Notes: a model not told the origin generated them from the letters alone. A stretch of DNA of 64,000 nt from Actinomycetospora cinnamomea (GCF_003096675.1 NZ_QEKW01000001.1:1-64000); one strand, 5' to 3'. Counted from the first letter of the stretch, positions 1-7,261 are shown. Program-made: numbers and translations.

Positions 1-249
1 GCCGGCCTGCTCGGGTCGATGGGCTCGATCGGTGACTGCTACGACAACTCGATGATGGAGTCCTTCTGGGGCACCATGCAACTCGAGCTACTCGATGCAC
101 GGACCTGGAAGACCCGCGCCGAACTTGCCAACGCGATATTCGAATGGATAGAGTGCTGGTACAACCCCAAACGACGCCATTCCAGCATCGGGATGCTCAG
201 CCCGCTGGACTACGAAGCCCACCACACCAGCCCCAGTCAAGATCACTGA
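1..249 (+). CDS. IS3-family transposase (OrfB), C-terminal fragment
   Basis: The reading frame is open from the first base, so the gene begins outside the window. The 82 visible residues are the end of an rve-type DDE integrase core: CYDNSMMESFWGTMQ holds the last catalytic Glu, and YNPKRRHSSIGMLSP plus DYEA is the conserved tail of IS3-family OrfB proteins. It would catalyse strand transfer of the element. The element's right end should lie shortly after the stop codon; a short palindrome (ACACCG-T-CGGTGT) sits at about 254-266. The other end and the OrfA frame are not visible, so completeness cannot be judged. The adjacent minus-strand remnant at 243-401 suggests the element landed in a regulatory gene. 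Confidence 0.88.
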   Translation, partial: AGLLGSMGSIGDCYDNSMMESFWGTMQLELLDARTWKTRAELANAIFEWIECWYNPKRRHSSIGMLSPLDYEAHHTSPSQDH

Positions 250-401
250 CCCCACACCGTCGGTGTCCGGCGCTGGGGGCCAACCTCAGCGACGATCTGG
301 CCGAGGGTCTGCTCGAGGTCGCGGATGCTGCGGGGCTCCGCCAACCTGCGGCCGGCGTTGCGCATGGCGAGGACGAGCTGTTCGTTCTGGTCGGGTTCCA
401 C
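243..401 (-). pseudogene. N-terminal remnant of a GAF/ANTAR-type regulator cut by the IS
   Basis: A minus-strand frame of 52 codons opens with GTG at 401, after an in-frame stop just upstream. It begins VEPDQNEQLVLAMRNAGRRL and continues AEPRSIRDLEQTLGQIVAEV, then runs into the insertion-sequence end and stops. This pattern (an amphipathic helix, then a D-L-x-x-T-L-x-x-I-V segment) resembles the first 40 residues of actinobacterial GAF-ANTAR antiterminator/regulator proteins, just before the GAF domain. The GAF and ANTAR parts are absent on this side. The family call is inference from a short stretch. The fragment is too short to work and is probably a dead 5' end. Confidence 0.4.
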
Positions 402-862
402 GTGCGGGTCCCACTCTCAAGGCGTTGCTGCGAGGAGACGGGGCGCAGCACCCGGGAGATGTGCTGACAGGGCAGAGCCGAAGCGGCATGCACTACGCTC
501 TGCCCCCTCACCGCAACCGGTGACGAGGGACGCACATGACGAACGGGACCACCGGGCGCGTCCCCGCCGGAGCGAAAACCGCGTCCCGAGTCCGATCGCG
601 GCCCGAAGCGTCGAGCCGCACCGCAGACGCTACAGAGAACAGAGCTGGCTGTCTGCTTTCGCTTGGTGGACAACGACCGGTGGCGACTCCGCCGCCGCGA
701 CCGCGGCCGCCGCGTGCGAAGCCGTCCCGTCGGGCTGCGCTGGTGAACCCGCACCGCAGGGCTACCCGATGTCGACCGCGCAGCAAAGGCGGCAACCGAC
801 GACGAGGACGGCCGCTGATGTCTGCTGCATCCCTGCTGCATCGATCTTCGCCGGACACGACG
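402..862. other. Stretch without a recognisable gene
   Basis: Open frames exist here on both strands, but all are Arg/Pro/Ser/Ala-rich with no domain, no consistent ribosome-binding site and no recognisable family. Gene decay next to the IS copy is plausible. The only structured element is the terminator that follows on the minus strand. Confidence 0.4.
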
Positions 863-906
863 AAGGCCCTGGCCTCAGCACCGTGTGGGACTGTGACCAG
901 GGCCTT
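863..906 (-). terminator. Rho-independent-type hairpin after tRNA-Val(CAC)
   Basis: On the minus strand AAGGCCCTGG and CCAGGGCCTT form a perfect 10-bp stem around a loop of 24 nt, starting 3 nt after the encoded CCA of the tRNA. No long U tract follows, as is usual in high-GC actinobacteria. The same stem sequence, with one change, follows tRNA-Val(GAC) at 4133. Confidence 0.7.
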
Positions 907-909
907 TGC

Positions 910-984
910 TGGTGGGCGATACTGGGATCGAACCAGTGACCTCTTCGGTGTGAACGAAGCGCTCTCCCCCTGAGCTAATCGCCC
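910..984 (-). tRNA. tRNA-Val (anticodon CAC)
   Basis: Cloverleaf on the minus strand: acceptor GGGCGAT (978-984) pairs with ATCGCCC, the D arm is TAGCTCAGGGGGAGAGC, and the anticodon stem CTTCG/CGAAG encloses loop TTCACAC, giving anticodon CAC, which reads GUG. The T arm is CTGGTTCGATCCCAG. Discriminator A is followed by an encoded CCA (910-912). It is nearly identical outside the anticodon arm to tRNA-Val(GAC) at 4056. Confidence 0.97.
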
Positions 985-1007
985 GCAGCGATGACCACCC
1001 TAGCCCA

Positions 1008-1511
1008 TCAGGCGAAGGGGCTCTGCAGCCAGGTCCAGTGCCCGAGGCCGACCAGCTGGGCCACGAGGTAGGGCGCGCCCAGCAGCCAGAGCGTCACCAG
1101 GACGACGGCGCAGGTCAGCAGACCGAGCAGGGCCTTCACGACGACGTTCTGCCGTCCGACCCAGGCCATCCAGCGGTCGTAGTGCCGGCGCGCGAAGTGC
1201 AGCAGCCGGCCGGCCCAGGTGAACTCGGTGGCGAGGATGCCGAGGCCCGCGAAGACGATCAGCCAGCCCGGGCCCGGGTACGGGATCGCCACGACGCCCA
1301 CCGCGAGCACCACGCTGCCGAGGACACCGATCGCGATGCGCCACGCGAGGTTGGCCCGCGGGTTGCGGCGCACGCGGGCACGGAAGTGGCGCAGCCGGGC
1401 GCGCAGGAGCTGGTACCGGGACGGGCGGCGACCCGCGGCGGCGCGCGGACGCGGCCGGGCGGCGACCGGCTGCTCGGCGGTGGCGGTCGACTGCTCGGCC
1501 GGTTCCGTCAA
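1008..1511 (-). CDS. TIGR02611-type PGPGW transmembrane protein
   Basis: 167 residues. After an Arg/Ala/Pro-rich cytoplasmic-type N-terminus come two hydrophobic segments that surround the family signature PYPGPGW, then a basic loop (RRHYDRWMAWVGRQN) and a further membrane helix. This matches the small actinobacterial PGPGW membrane proteins, whose function is unknown. The chosen start is TTG at 1511: its TTGA overlaps the stop of the anti-sigma gene, and AGGTGG lies just upstream. Longer frames starting near 1700 would overlap the anti-sigma gene and are unlikely. Being coupled to a sigma/anti-sigma pair, it may be an envelope protein made with that stress module; that role is inference. Confidence 0.75.
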   Translation of the reverse strand: MTEPAEQSTATAEQPVAARPRPRAAAGRRPSRYQLLRARLRHFRARVRRNPRANLAWRIAIGVLGSVVLAVGVVAIPYPGPGWLIVFAGLGILATEFTWAGRLLHFARRHYDRWMAWVGRQNVVVKALLGLLTCAVVLVTLWLLGAPYLVAQLVGLGHWTWLQSPFA

Positions 1512-2461
1512 CGTCCCACCTGTCCACTCGCGACGACTCGGGTCGGTGAGGCCGGTGCGGTCCGCCCGGGCTCGAGCGACAGCGCGAACCCCGCGAACGG
1601 GGGAGCCTCCGACGATGAGGGTACGGAATGGACGGACGGCACCTGCCCGGCCACGTCGAACGTGCCCAGCGGGCGCGGCGTGCCGTTCGCGAGACCCCAC
1701 AGCACGTAGATCTCCTCGGTGGCGTTGGCGTCGAGCCCCGTGGTGAGCACCCGGGGTCCGGTGCCGTCATCGACCACCATCCCGACCATGGCGCCCTGCG
1801 GGTCCTCCAGCGTCGCGTGCACGACCCCCGGCCGGCCCGCGTCGTGCAGCATGTCCATGACCGCGGCCTCGCGCTGGGCCTGCGCCGCCGCGGTGTCGCG
1901 CTCGCTGCGCAGGGACTGGGTGACCACGGCCAGCCCGGCCACGGCGGCGACGACCGCGGCGGCCGCCGCGACGGCGAGCCAGCGGGTCGCGCGGCGACGC
2001 CGTGGGGGAACGACCCTCGACCCCTCGGTCCGCCGCCGAGCGGGCGCGGGTGCGGCGCGGCCCGTGTCGTCGAGGGCCGCGTCGTCGCGGGCGCGCCGTG
2101 GCGACGACGTCCACAACGTCGGCGGCACGTCGCCGGTCGGCGCGTCGTCCACCCCGTCGTCCACCGCGTCGTCGACCGCGTCGTCGACCCACCCGTCCAG
2201 CGCGTCGTCCTCGGCCGCCACGGCGTCCAGCAGCCGGGACCGGAGCTGCGGCGGCGGATCGACGGGCTCGACGGACCCGCCGAGGTCGCCCAGGGTCTCG
2301 AGCGTCTCGTCGACGGTGTGTCGGCACGCCGGGCAGGTCGCGAGGTGCGCGCCGAAGTCCCGTTCCTCGTCCGGGTCGAGGGCGTGCAGCGCGAACGCGA
2401 CGGCCAGGGCGTCGTGATCGTGGGCATGGCCTCCGGAGGTCCGGACGGCGTCGTCGCTCAT
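1508..2461 (-). CDS. RskA-like zinc anti-sigma factor
   Basis: 317 residues. The N-terminal domain carries the ZAS motif as HLATCPAC (His-x3-Cys-x2-Cys), preceded by the usual D-x-L-x-x-A-F-A-L-x-A-L helix that binds sigma. A long acidic Asp/Val-rich linker follows (repeats of DDAVDD), then one transmembrane helix (WLAVAAAAAVVAAVAGLAVV) and an outer RskA C-terminal domain of about 140 residues. It should sequester the ECF sigma factor at the membrane until regulated proteolysis. ATG at 2461 overlaps the sigma stop (ATGA), so the two are translationally coupled, as expected for stoichiometric control. The repetitive linker is longer than in compact relatives. Confidence 0.85.
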   Translation of the reverse strand: MSDDAVRTSGGHAHDHDALAVAFALHALDPDEERDFGAHLATCPACRHTVDETLETLGDLGGSVEPVDPPPQLRSRLLDAVAAEDDALDGWVDDAVDDAVDDGVDDAPTGDVPPTLWTSSPRRARDDAALDDTGRAAPAPARRRTEGSRVVPPRRRRATRWLAVAAAAAVVAAVAGLAVVTQSLRSERDTAAAQAQREAAVMDMLHDAGRPGVVHATLEDPQGAMVGMVVDDGTGPRVLTTGLDANATEEIYVLWGLANGTPRPLGTFDVAGQVPSVHSVPSSSEAPPFAGFALSLEPGRTAPASPTRVVASGQVGR

Positions 2462-3096
2462 CGGCCCTCCTCCTCCACCTCGACGTGCGGGCCCAGCAGG
2501 CTCCGGAGCTTCTTCGTCCCCGTGAACATCCGTGACTTCACGGTCCCCAGCGGGACACCGACGAGACTCGCCACCTCGCGCTGCGTGTAACCACCGAAGT
2601 ACGCCAGCGCCAGCGCCTCGCGCTGCTCCGCGGGCAGGGAGGCGAGGGCGTCGCGGACCTTGCCGGCGACGACCGCACCGAGCGCGGCCTGGTCGGCGCC
2701 CGGTCCGGGCGGCACGTTCCACTCCTCGCCGTCCTCGCTCGGGGCGACCGTGCGCCGGCGGCGGGTCGCCTCGCGGCGCACGGCGTCGACGGCCCGGTGG
2801 TGCACCAGGGTCAGGAGCCAGGTCGAGACCGACCCGCGGGCGGGGTCGAACCGCCCGGGGTCGCGCCACACCACGAGGAAGACCTCCTGCACCACGTCCT
2901 CCGCCAACGCCTCGTCGATGCAGATCCGACGGGCCAGGGAGTACGCGGGGCGTCCGAACCGGTCGTAGAGCTGCGCGAGGGCATCCGCGCTGCGGTCGCC
3001 TATACGTTCGAGCAATGTGACGTCGGTCACGACATCGCCGTGGGCGTCGTCACGCTGCGGAGCCGCCCTGGGGACTCCTCGCGACGCGTCCGTCAC
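2458..3096 (-). CDS. ECF RNA polymerase sigma factor (SigK/ECF19-like)
   Basis: 212 residues. Region 2 is recognisable in LAQLYDRFGRPAYSLARRI and in EDVVQEVFLVVWR through RGSVSTWLLTLVHHRAVDAVRR. Region 4 is the helix-turn-helix LPAEQREALALAYFGGYTQ followed by REVASLVGVPLGTVKSRM. It would direct RNA polymerase to a small stress regulon and is held by the co-transcribed membrane anti-sigma factor, the order seen for sigK-rskA. Upstream codons for earlier starts exist; 3096 is the longest credible start. Subgroup assignment is inference from the RskA partner. Confidence 0.88.
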   Translation of the reverse strand: MTDASRGVPRAAPQRDDAHGDVVTDVTLLERIGDRSADALAQLYDRFGRPAYSLARRICIDEALAEDVVQEVFLVVWRDPGRFDPARGSVSTWLLTLVHHRAVDAVRREATRRRRTVAPSEDGEEWNVPPGPGADQAALGAVVAGKVRDALASLPAEQREALALAYFGGYTQREVASLVGVPLGTVKSRMFTGTKKLRSLLGPHVEVEEEGR

Positions 3097-3331
3097 TGCT
3101 CGACCCTCTCTCCGGGGGTGTGTGTCCGGCTCAGATGTCGGAGAGGCTAGTGCTCCTGGGGCATCACCCCGCGCTCGGCCGGGGTGGGTGGTTCGTTACG
3201 GAACCGAACCGGGTAAGTCCTCCACCGGGTGCTCGTGCGGTGTGATGGATGCGTGAGCCGGGTGAACCGGCGTCACAGGCTCGTCCGCCAGTCGTTTCCC
3301 CCGACGACAGCAGCGTGCGAAAGGCAGCCAC

Positions 3332-3757
3332 ATGCTCAACGACCACACGACGATCCGCTCGACCGCGGTCTTCGACCTCGTCGGTCCGCCGAACCCGCCC
3401 GTGCCCGTCCAGGTCGAGATGCGGTACGACACCCGCGACCCGTACGCGGTGCAGGCGGCCTTCCGCACCGGCCGCGCCGGATGGGTGGAGTGGGTGTTCT
3501 CCCGCGACCTGCTCACCGAGGGCCTCCTCGCCCCGGCCGGCGCCGGCGACGTCCGCATCCGCCCCTCCGAGGGCGACGCGGAGTCCGTGGAGATCGAGCT
3601 GAGCTCGCCCTCGGGCCACGCCACCTTCCGGGCCGCGAGCCGGGAGGTGTCGGACTTCCTGACCCGCACCCACGAGATCGTCGCGCCGGGCTGCGAGGAC
3701 GACTGGCTGGACCTCGAGCACGCCCTCGGGCTGCTGCTGTCGAGCGACCCGAGCTGA
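3332..3757 (+). CDS. SsgA-like sporulation/cell-division regulator
   Basis: 141 residues, the typical size of SsgA/SsgB-like proteins. Family features visible are the start with STAVFDLVGPPNPPVPVQ, the strand VEMRYDTRDPYAVQAAFRTG, the segment WVEWVFSRDLLTEGL, and the C-terminal DWLDLEHALGLLLS. These proteins position septa and FtsZ in sporulating actinomycetes and occur in single copy, SsgB-like form in non-streptomycete morphological actinobacteria. GAAAGG precedes the ATG. It is monocistronic between the sigma module and a tRNA cluster, with a C-rich hairpin just after the stop. Confidence 0.85.
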   Translation: MLNDHTTIRSTAVFDLVGPPNPPVPVQVEMRYDTRDPYAVQAAFRTGRAGWVEWVFSRDLLTEGLLAPAGAGDVRIRPSEGDAESVEIELSSPSGHATFRAASREVSDFLTRTHEIVAPGCEDDWLDLEHALGLLLSSDPS

Positions 3758-3765
3758 CACGCCCC

Positions 3766-3784
3766 CCCCCGCGGATGGCGGGGG
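3766..3784 (+). terminator. Hairpin after the SsgA-like gene
   Basis: CCCCCGC and GCGGGGG form a 7-bp all-GC stem with a 5-nt loop, 9 nt after the stop codon. It also separates this gene from the tRNA cluster downstream. Confidence 0.5.
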
Positions 3785-3853
3785 ACGCACGATGCAGTAG
3801 TGTTCTCTTCGTCGGCCACGGCGGGACGGTCACCCGGAACCCGCCGGCCACAT

Positions 3854-3926
3854 GCGGACGTAGCGCAGTTGGTAGCGCATCACCTTGCCAAGGTGAGGGT
3901 CGCGGGTTCGAGTCCCGTCGTCCGCT
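3854..3926 (+). tRNA. tRNA-Gly (anticodon GCC)
   Basis: Acceptor GCGGACG pairs with CGTCCGC, discriminator T. The anticodon stem TCACC/GGTGA encloses loop TTGCCAA, anticodon GCC. T loop TTCGAGT. No CCA is encoded. First of three tRNAs on this strand. Confidence 0.97.
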
Positions 3927-3982
3927 CGGGAGGCTCCTCGGCTGTACTTCTCCACGGTGAGCCGGACGACCTCCGGAAGCCT

Positions 3983-4054
3983 GGCGCAGTGGCCGAGTGG
4001 CTTAGGCAAGGGCCTGCAAAGCCCTGTACGCGGGTTCGATTCCCGCCTGCGCCT
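3983..4054 (+). tRNA. tRNA-Cys (anticodon GCA)
   Basis: Acceptor GGCGCAG pairs with CTGCGCC, discriminator T. The anticodon stem AGGGC/GCCCT encloses loop CTGCAAA, anticodon GCA. T arm CGGGTTCGATTCCCG. Only one base separates it from the next tRNA, so the two are co-transcribed. Confidence 0.96.
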
Positions 4055-4055
4055 C

Positions 4056-4130
<75 letters not shown>

Positions 4131-4132
4131 TG

Positions 4133-4177
4133 AAGGCCCTGGTCACAGCCTCGGAACGAGGCTCGTGCCGGGGCCTT
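4133..4177 (+). terminator. Hairpin terminator of the tRNA cluster
   Basis: AAGGCCCTGG pairs with CCGGGGCCTT (one G-T pair) around a 25-nt loop that itself folds (GCCTCG/CGAGGC), followed by a short T run. It begins 2 nt after the CCA of tRNA-Val(GAC) and is homologous to the terminator of the other valine tRNA. Confidence 0.7.
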
Positions 4178-4283
4178 TCGGTGTTCCGGGGCCCCGATCG
4201 TCGCTTCTCGCCGCCCCGCGCTCCCGGCGATCGGCGGTACCCTCCCCACGACGTGGGCTGACGTCGATGGCGTGGTGAGCACG

Positions 4284-4763
4284 ATGAGCGAGGGTTCGGA
4301 GACGCTCCGGTCCGTGGACGTCCCCGCGCCGGATCGGCCCGAGCCTGCTGACGGCCCAGAGGGCGCCGCGGACGAGCGGGACGCCCGAGCCGACGCTCGT
4401 GACGTCGCTGCCGACCTCCGGGACGACGAGGCCGACCGCAGGGAGGCCGAAGCCGACCGGCGGGAGCAGCAGGCCGACGCGCGCGAGCGTCGAGCCGATG
4501 CGCGCGAGGCCGCACTGGACGACCTGGCGCGAGCCACCGGTACGGCCACGGCCCATCCGCTCGATCGCGGGTACGCAGCGCTGGACCGTGCCGCCGAGGC
4601 CGTGGCGCGGTCGGATGACCGTCTCCGCCGGTCGCGCGCGCTGCTGGACCGGAAGCGTGGGCGGGCCGACCGCGACCAGGACGCCGTCGACCGCGAGAGC
4701 GCGGCGTCGCGCCGGGCGGCCGACAACGGCGACGGACGCGAGGCGCCCTCGCCGCGCGACTGA
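4284..4763 (+). CDS. Charged heptad-like repeat (coiled-coil) protein, unknown function
   Basis: 159 residues and no recognised family domain. Residues about 25-85 are a near-continuous series of Ala-Asp-x-Arg-(Asp/Glu) units (ADERDARADARD, ADRREAEADRRE, ADARERRADAREA), and a second, looser run lies near the C-terminus (RADRDQDAVDRESAASRR). Such A-D-x-R-D repeats form long charged helices and are often attached to GAF, ANTAR or GGDEF proteins in actinobacteria; here they stand alone. ATG at 4284 is preferred; GTG at 4272/4275 is possible. A scaffold or oligomerisation role is a guess. The opposite strand is also open but shows no family. Confidence 0.55.
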   Translation: MSEGSETLRSVDVPAPDRPEPADGPEGAADERDARADARDVAADLRDDEADRREAEADRREQQADARERRADAREAALDDLARATGTATAHPLDRGYAALDRAAEAVARSDDRLRRSRALLDRKRGRADRDQDAVDRESAASRRAADNGDGREAPSPRD

Positions 4764-4789
4764 TCCCGGCGAACCCTCGTGCCCCGAGC

Positions 4790-5254
4790 TCACCGCCAGG
4801 GGTCGGTGATCTCCCGCAGGTCGGTCAGCGCGCGCCGGAGCTCGGCCATGCGTTCCGCGCCCAGGTGCGCCTCCCATTCCGCCTCCACCTGCGCCACCAC
4901 CGTCCGTGACGCCTCGACGCTGCGCCTCCCCCGCTCCGCGATCAGCACGAGCCGCGCGCGGCCGTCGTCGGGGTCGGGGACGGTGTGCACGTAGCCGGCG
5001 CGCTCGAGCTTCTCGACCAGGAACGCGGCGCTCTGCTTGGTGATCCCCGCCTGGCGGGCCAGGTCGGTGAGCCGGCTCCCGTGCGGGGCGATGCGCTGGA
5101 ACACGCGGGCCTGGGCCGGGGTGAAGTCGTCGAAGCCGGCCGCAGCGAGCTCGTCGAACACGCGCGTCTCCATCGCCCGGTAGGGCAGGAACAGCAACAG
5201 CCCGGTGTTCAGCTCCTCCGCCACGGTTGACGACACTAGGAGATGGTCAGACAC
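4790..5254 (-). CDS. MarR-family transcriptional regulator
   Basis: 154 residues with the MarR winged helix-turn-helix: TPAQARVFQRIAPHGSRL, then LTDLARQAGITKQSAAFLVE as the recognition region, and a wing with DPDDGRARLV. The flanking helices form the dimer interface. It is divergent from the DinB-type gene at 5296, and the 41-bp gap holds two inverted repeats, so autoregulation plus control of that neighbour is likely (inference). The start is uncertain: GTG at 5254 would place the start inside the operator; downstream GTG codons are alternatives. Confidence 0.82.
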   Translation of the reverse strand: MSDHLLVSSTVAEELNTGLLLFLPYRAMETRVFDELAAAGFDDFTPAQARVFQRIAPHGSRLTDLARQAGITKQSAAFLVEKLERAGYVHTVPDPDDGRARLVLIAERGRRSVEASRTVVAQVEAEWEAHLGAERMAELRRALTDLREITDPWR

Positions 5255-5281
5255 TCTGTCGTGTTGGTCAGCCTCTCTGAC
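5250..5281. promoter_or_regulatory. Candidate MarR operator (two inverted repeats)
   Basis: GACA-CTC-TGTC (5250-5260) and GTCAG-CCTCT-CTGAC (5267-5281) lie side by side in the divergent gap. Both half-sites contain GACA or GTCAG, and the centres are about 19 bp apart, about two helical turns. No binding evidence exists beyond symmetry and position. Confidence 0.4.
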
Positions 5282-5295
5282 GGATCGGGCTCAGC

Positions 5296-5934
5296 ATGGA
5301 CGTCGATCGGAAATGGCACCTCATCGCCGAGCAACGCCGGGCGCTGGCCGACCTCCTGGCGGGCCTGCCGGTCCCGGAGCTCGACCGGCCCTCGCCGTGC
5401 ACCCGCTGGCGGGTCCGGGACGTCGCCGCCCATGTGGCCCTGGCGCCGGCGTCACCGGGGCTGCTCCGCATCCTGGGCGCCGCGGTCCGCGCCCGCGGGG
5501 ACTTCGACGAGGTCAACCGCGCGATGGCCGTGGCCCACGCCGACGCGCTGGGCGCGGGCCTCGCCGACCGTCTGCGCGCGGTCGCCGACGCCCGTCACAA
5601 GCCCGCGATCACCACGCTCGACAACCTGCTCTTCGACACCCTGGTGCACGTCCAGGACGTGGCGACCGCGCTGGGCCGCGAGGTCGCCATGCCCCTCGAC
5701 GGCGCGCGGGAGGGCGCCGAGCGCGTGTGGCGGATGGGCTGGCCGTTCTGGGCACGGCGCCGCCTGCGCGGGCTGGAGCTCTCCGCCACCGACACCACCT
5801 GGGTCCGCGGCGACGGCGCGCTCGTCCGCGGTCCGATCCGCGATCTCCTGCTCCTCCTGACCGGCCGCACCGAGGTGGCACTCCCCCACCTCGAGGGTGC
5901 GGGAACGGCCCACCTCCGCGCGTCGGCGACCTAG
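5296..5934 (+). CDS. DinB-like mycothiol-dependent maleylpyruvate isomerase-family protein (TIGR03083)
   Basis: 212 residues. The N-terminus has the family pattern E-Q-R-R-A-L-A-D-L-L-A-G-L, then PSPCTRWRVRDVAAHV, whose CxxW-x-V-x-D-x-x-A-H segment supplies the first metal-binding His of MDMPI_N/DinB-type bundles. A second His follows in LVHVQDVATALGR. Members act on thiols or use mycothiol, a cofactor of actinobacteria; the substrate here is unknown. It is divergent from a MarR regulator that probably controls it. The length matches the TIGR03083 family. Confidence 0.72.
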   Translation: MDVDRKWHLIAEQRRALADLLAGLPVPELDRPSPCTRWRVRDVAAHVALAPASPGLLRILGAAVRARGDFDEVNRAMAVAHADALGAGLADRLRAVADARHKPAITTLDNLLFDTLVHVQDVATALGREVAMPLDGAREGAERVWRMGWPFWARRRLRGLELSATDTTWVRGDGALVRGPIRDLLLLLTGRTEVALPHLEGAGTAHLRASAT

Positions 5935-5970
5935 GCTCCGGGACGTCCGTGGACGACGAGGGAGCTGCAC

Positions 5971-6123
5971 ATGAGCGAGCCGCGCCCGGCGCACATCCCC
6001 GACGACGCCGGCGGGGACCCGGCCTGCTGGATGCACCGCGTGTGCGACGAGTGCGGGCGGCTGGCCGACGAGGACCCGCCGACCCGCTGCCCGTCCTGCG
6101 GAGCCCGGCTCGAGGCGGACTGA
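5971..6123 (+). CDS. Small zinc-ribbon protein (two CxxC knuckles)
   Basis: 50 residues, MSEPRPAHIPDDAGG at the start, then CDECGRLADED and RCPSCGARLEAD. The two CxxC pairs 19 residues apart form a typical zinc ribbon/rubredoxin-like knuckle. GAGGGAG 7 nt before the ATG is a strong ribosome-binding site, which supports a real gene despite its size. It lies 36 bp after the DinB-like gene in the same direction. No function can be assigned; a metal-binding accessory or stress protein is possible. Confidence 0.65.
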   Translation: MSEPRPAHIPDDAGGDPACWMHRVCDECGRLADEDPPTRCPSCGARLEAD

Positions 6124-6182
6124 GAGCGCCTCAGACAGTCCTCAGAGCACGGTCGTTCCCGATCACACCACCTCCACCTAAG

Positions 6183-6192
6183 ATCACGTGAT
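6183..6192. promoter_or_regulatory. 10-bp perfect palindrome before the IclR-type gene
   Basis: ATCACGTGAT ends one base before the GTG start of the regulator. IclR proteins often bind short palindromes at their own promoters, so autoregulation is plausible; this is position and symmetry only. Confidence 0.35.
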
Positions 6193-7008
6193 GTGACGAT
6201 CGACCTGCCGGCCCCCCGTTCGGGTCACACGGCGAGCCGGCGGGTGCCCGGGAGCCCCTCACGGATCGTCGCCCCGGGCGCGCTGCGCGTGCTGCGCATC
6301 CTGGCGGCGCACCCCGAGGGCGTCGACCTCGCCGCGCTGGGCGGCCACCTCGGCCGCAGCGACACCGGTGTGCTCCCGGTGCTGCAGCGCCTGTGCCGCG
6401 ACGGCTACGCCGAGCGCACCGCCGCCGGGGCCTACCGCCTGCGTCCCGGGCCGAGCTGGAGCGGCACCCCCGCCGCCACGGCGCCGCGGCGCGAACTGCC
6501 CGCGATGCTCTCCGACGCGGTGACCGAGCTGTACGGGCGCGCGCGGGCCTGGGCCTACCTCGCCGAGTGGGCGGACGACGACCAGATCGACGTCCTCGAC
6601 ATCCGCGGGCACCAGGGCCTCGGGCTGGTCCCGGAGCTCTCGCAGCGCATCCCGCCGACCATCGCCCACGCGCTCGCGGTCAGCAAGGTGCTGGTCGCCC
6701 ACTCCCCCGACCGCCGTGAACGGCTGGAACCGGCGCGCTGGACGGCCTTCACACCCTCGACGATCACCACGCCGGACGCCTACGACCTCGAGCTCGCGCG
6801 CATCCGGCGCGACGGCTACGCCCTCGACCGCGAGGAGTACGCCGCCGGCCTCTCGTGCGTGTGCGCCCCGATCGCCGACCCCGGCGGGCGCGTCGCCGCC
6901 GCGATCGCGATCACCCTGCCGACCCCCCGGTTCCGCGCCGAGCTCGGCCGGCTCGTCCGGGACGTCACCGACGTCGCGCGGGTCGCGCACCGCCAGTGGT
7001 ACCGCTAG
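6193..7008 (+). CDS. IclR-family transcriptional regulator
   Basis: 271 residues. A winged HTH at residues 25-75 (GALRVLRILAAHPEGVDL, LAALGGHLGRSDTGVLPVLQ, RDGYAERTAAGAYRL) precedes an IclR effector domain with YLAEWADDDQIDVL and the C-terminal EEYAAGLSCVCAPIADPGG that lines the ligand pocket. The ligand is unknown. GTG at 6193 directly follows a palindrome, and no good Shine-Dalgarno is seen, so a leaderless or shifted start is possible. The stop codon is inside a 16-bp tandem repeat. Confidence 0.8.
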   Translation: MTIDLPAPRSGHTASRRVPGSPSRIVAPGALRVLRILAAHPEGVDLAALGGHLGRSDTGVLPVLQRLCRDGYAERTAAGAYRLRPGPSWSGTPAATAPRRELPAMLSDAVTELYGRARAWAYLAEWADDDQIDVLDIRGHQGLGLVPELSQRIPPTIAHALAVSKVLVAHSPDRRERLEPARWTAFTPSTITTPDAYDLELARIRRDGYALDREEYAAGLSCVCAPIADPGGRVAAAIAITLPTPRFRAELGRLVRDVTDVARVAHRQWYR

Positions 7009-7052
7009 CCAGTGGTACCGCTAGCCAGTGGTACCGCTAGCCAGTGGTACCG
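6993..7052. repeat. 16-bp tandem repeat, 3.75 copies, spanning a stop codon
   Basis: CCAGTGGTACCGCTAG is repeated exactly at 6993-7008, 7009-7024 and 7025-7040, with a partial copy to 7052. Each unit contains GGTACC and a TAG. The first unit encodes the last residues and stop of the IclR-type protein, so the array duplicates the end of that gene into the intergenic space. It reaches to within a few bases of the stop of the converging gene. Confidence 0.95.
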
Positions 7053-7056
7053 GTGG

Positions 7057-7230
7057 TCAGCTCTCGTCGTACCTGTCCGCCGCCTCCGTGCGCTGCCGGG
7101 CGATCTCCAGGGCGTGCTCCGCGGTCTCCGGATCGGGGTACGGGCCCAGCCGGTCGGCCGCGCGGCAACCGTCCCAGGGCTCGACGCGGTGGTGCTTGAG
7201 GCAGTAGTACCACTCGTTCTCGTGGGCCAC
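7057..7230 (-). CDS. Small conserved actinobacterial protein (SPOR-like short protein)
   Basis: 57 residues: a GTG start at 7230, then AHENEWYYCLKHHRVEPWDG, C, RAADRLGPYPDPETAEHALE and a charged tail. Proteins of this pattern (E-W-Y-Y-C-L-x-H, G-C-x-x-x-x-R-L-G-P-Y-x-x-x-x-x-A) are common as free-standing 55-65 residue ORFs in actinomycetes; their function is unknown. The G-P-Y-x-x-x-x-x-A segment recalls SPOR-type folds. It lies 31 bp downstream of the Pnkp-like gene in the same direction. Confidence 0.65.
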   Translation of the reverse strand: MAHENEWYYCLKHHRVEPWDGCRAADRLGPYPDPETAEHALEIARQRTEAADRYDES

Positions 7231-7261
7231 GGACCCATGCTGGCACGGCCATGCCTCCGTC

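Noticed and set aside
536-973. Open frame ending in GRYWDRTSDLFGVNEALS
   Set aside because: This tail is a translation of the antisense of tRNA-Val, a well-known spurious annotation; the rest has no support.
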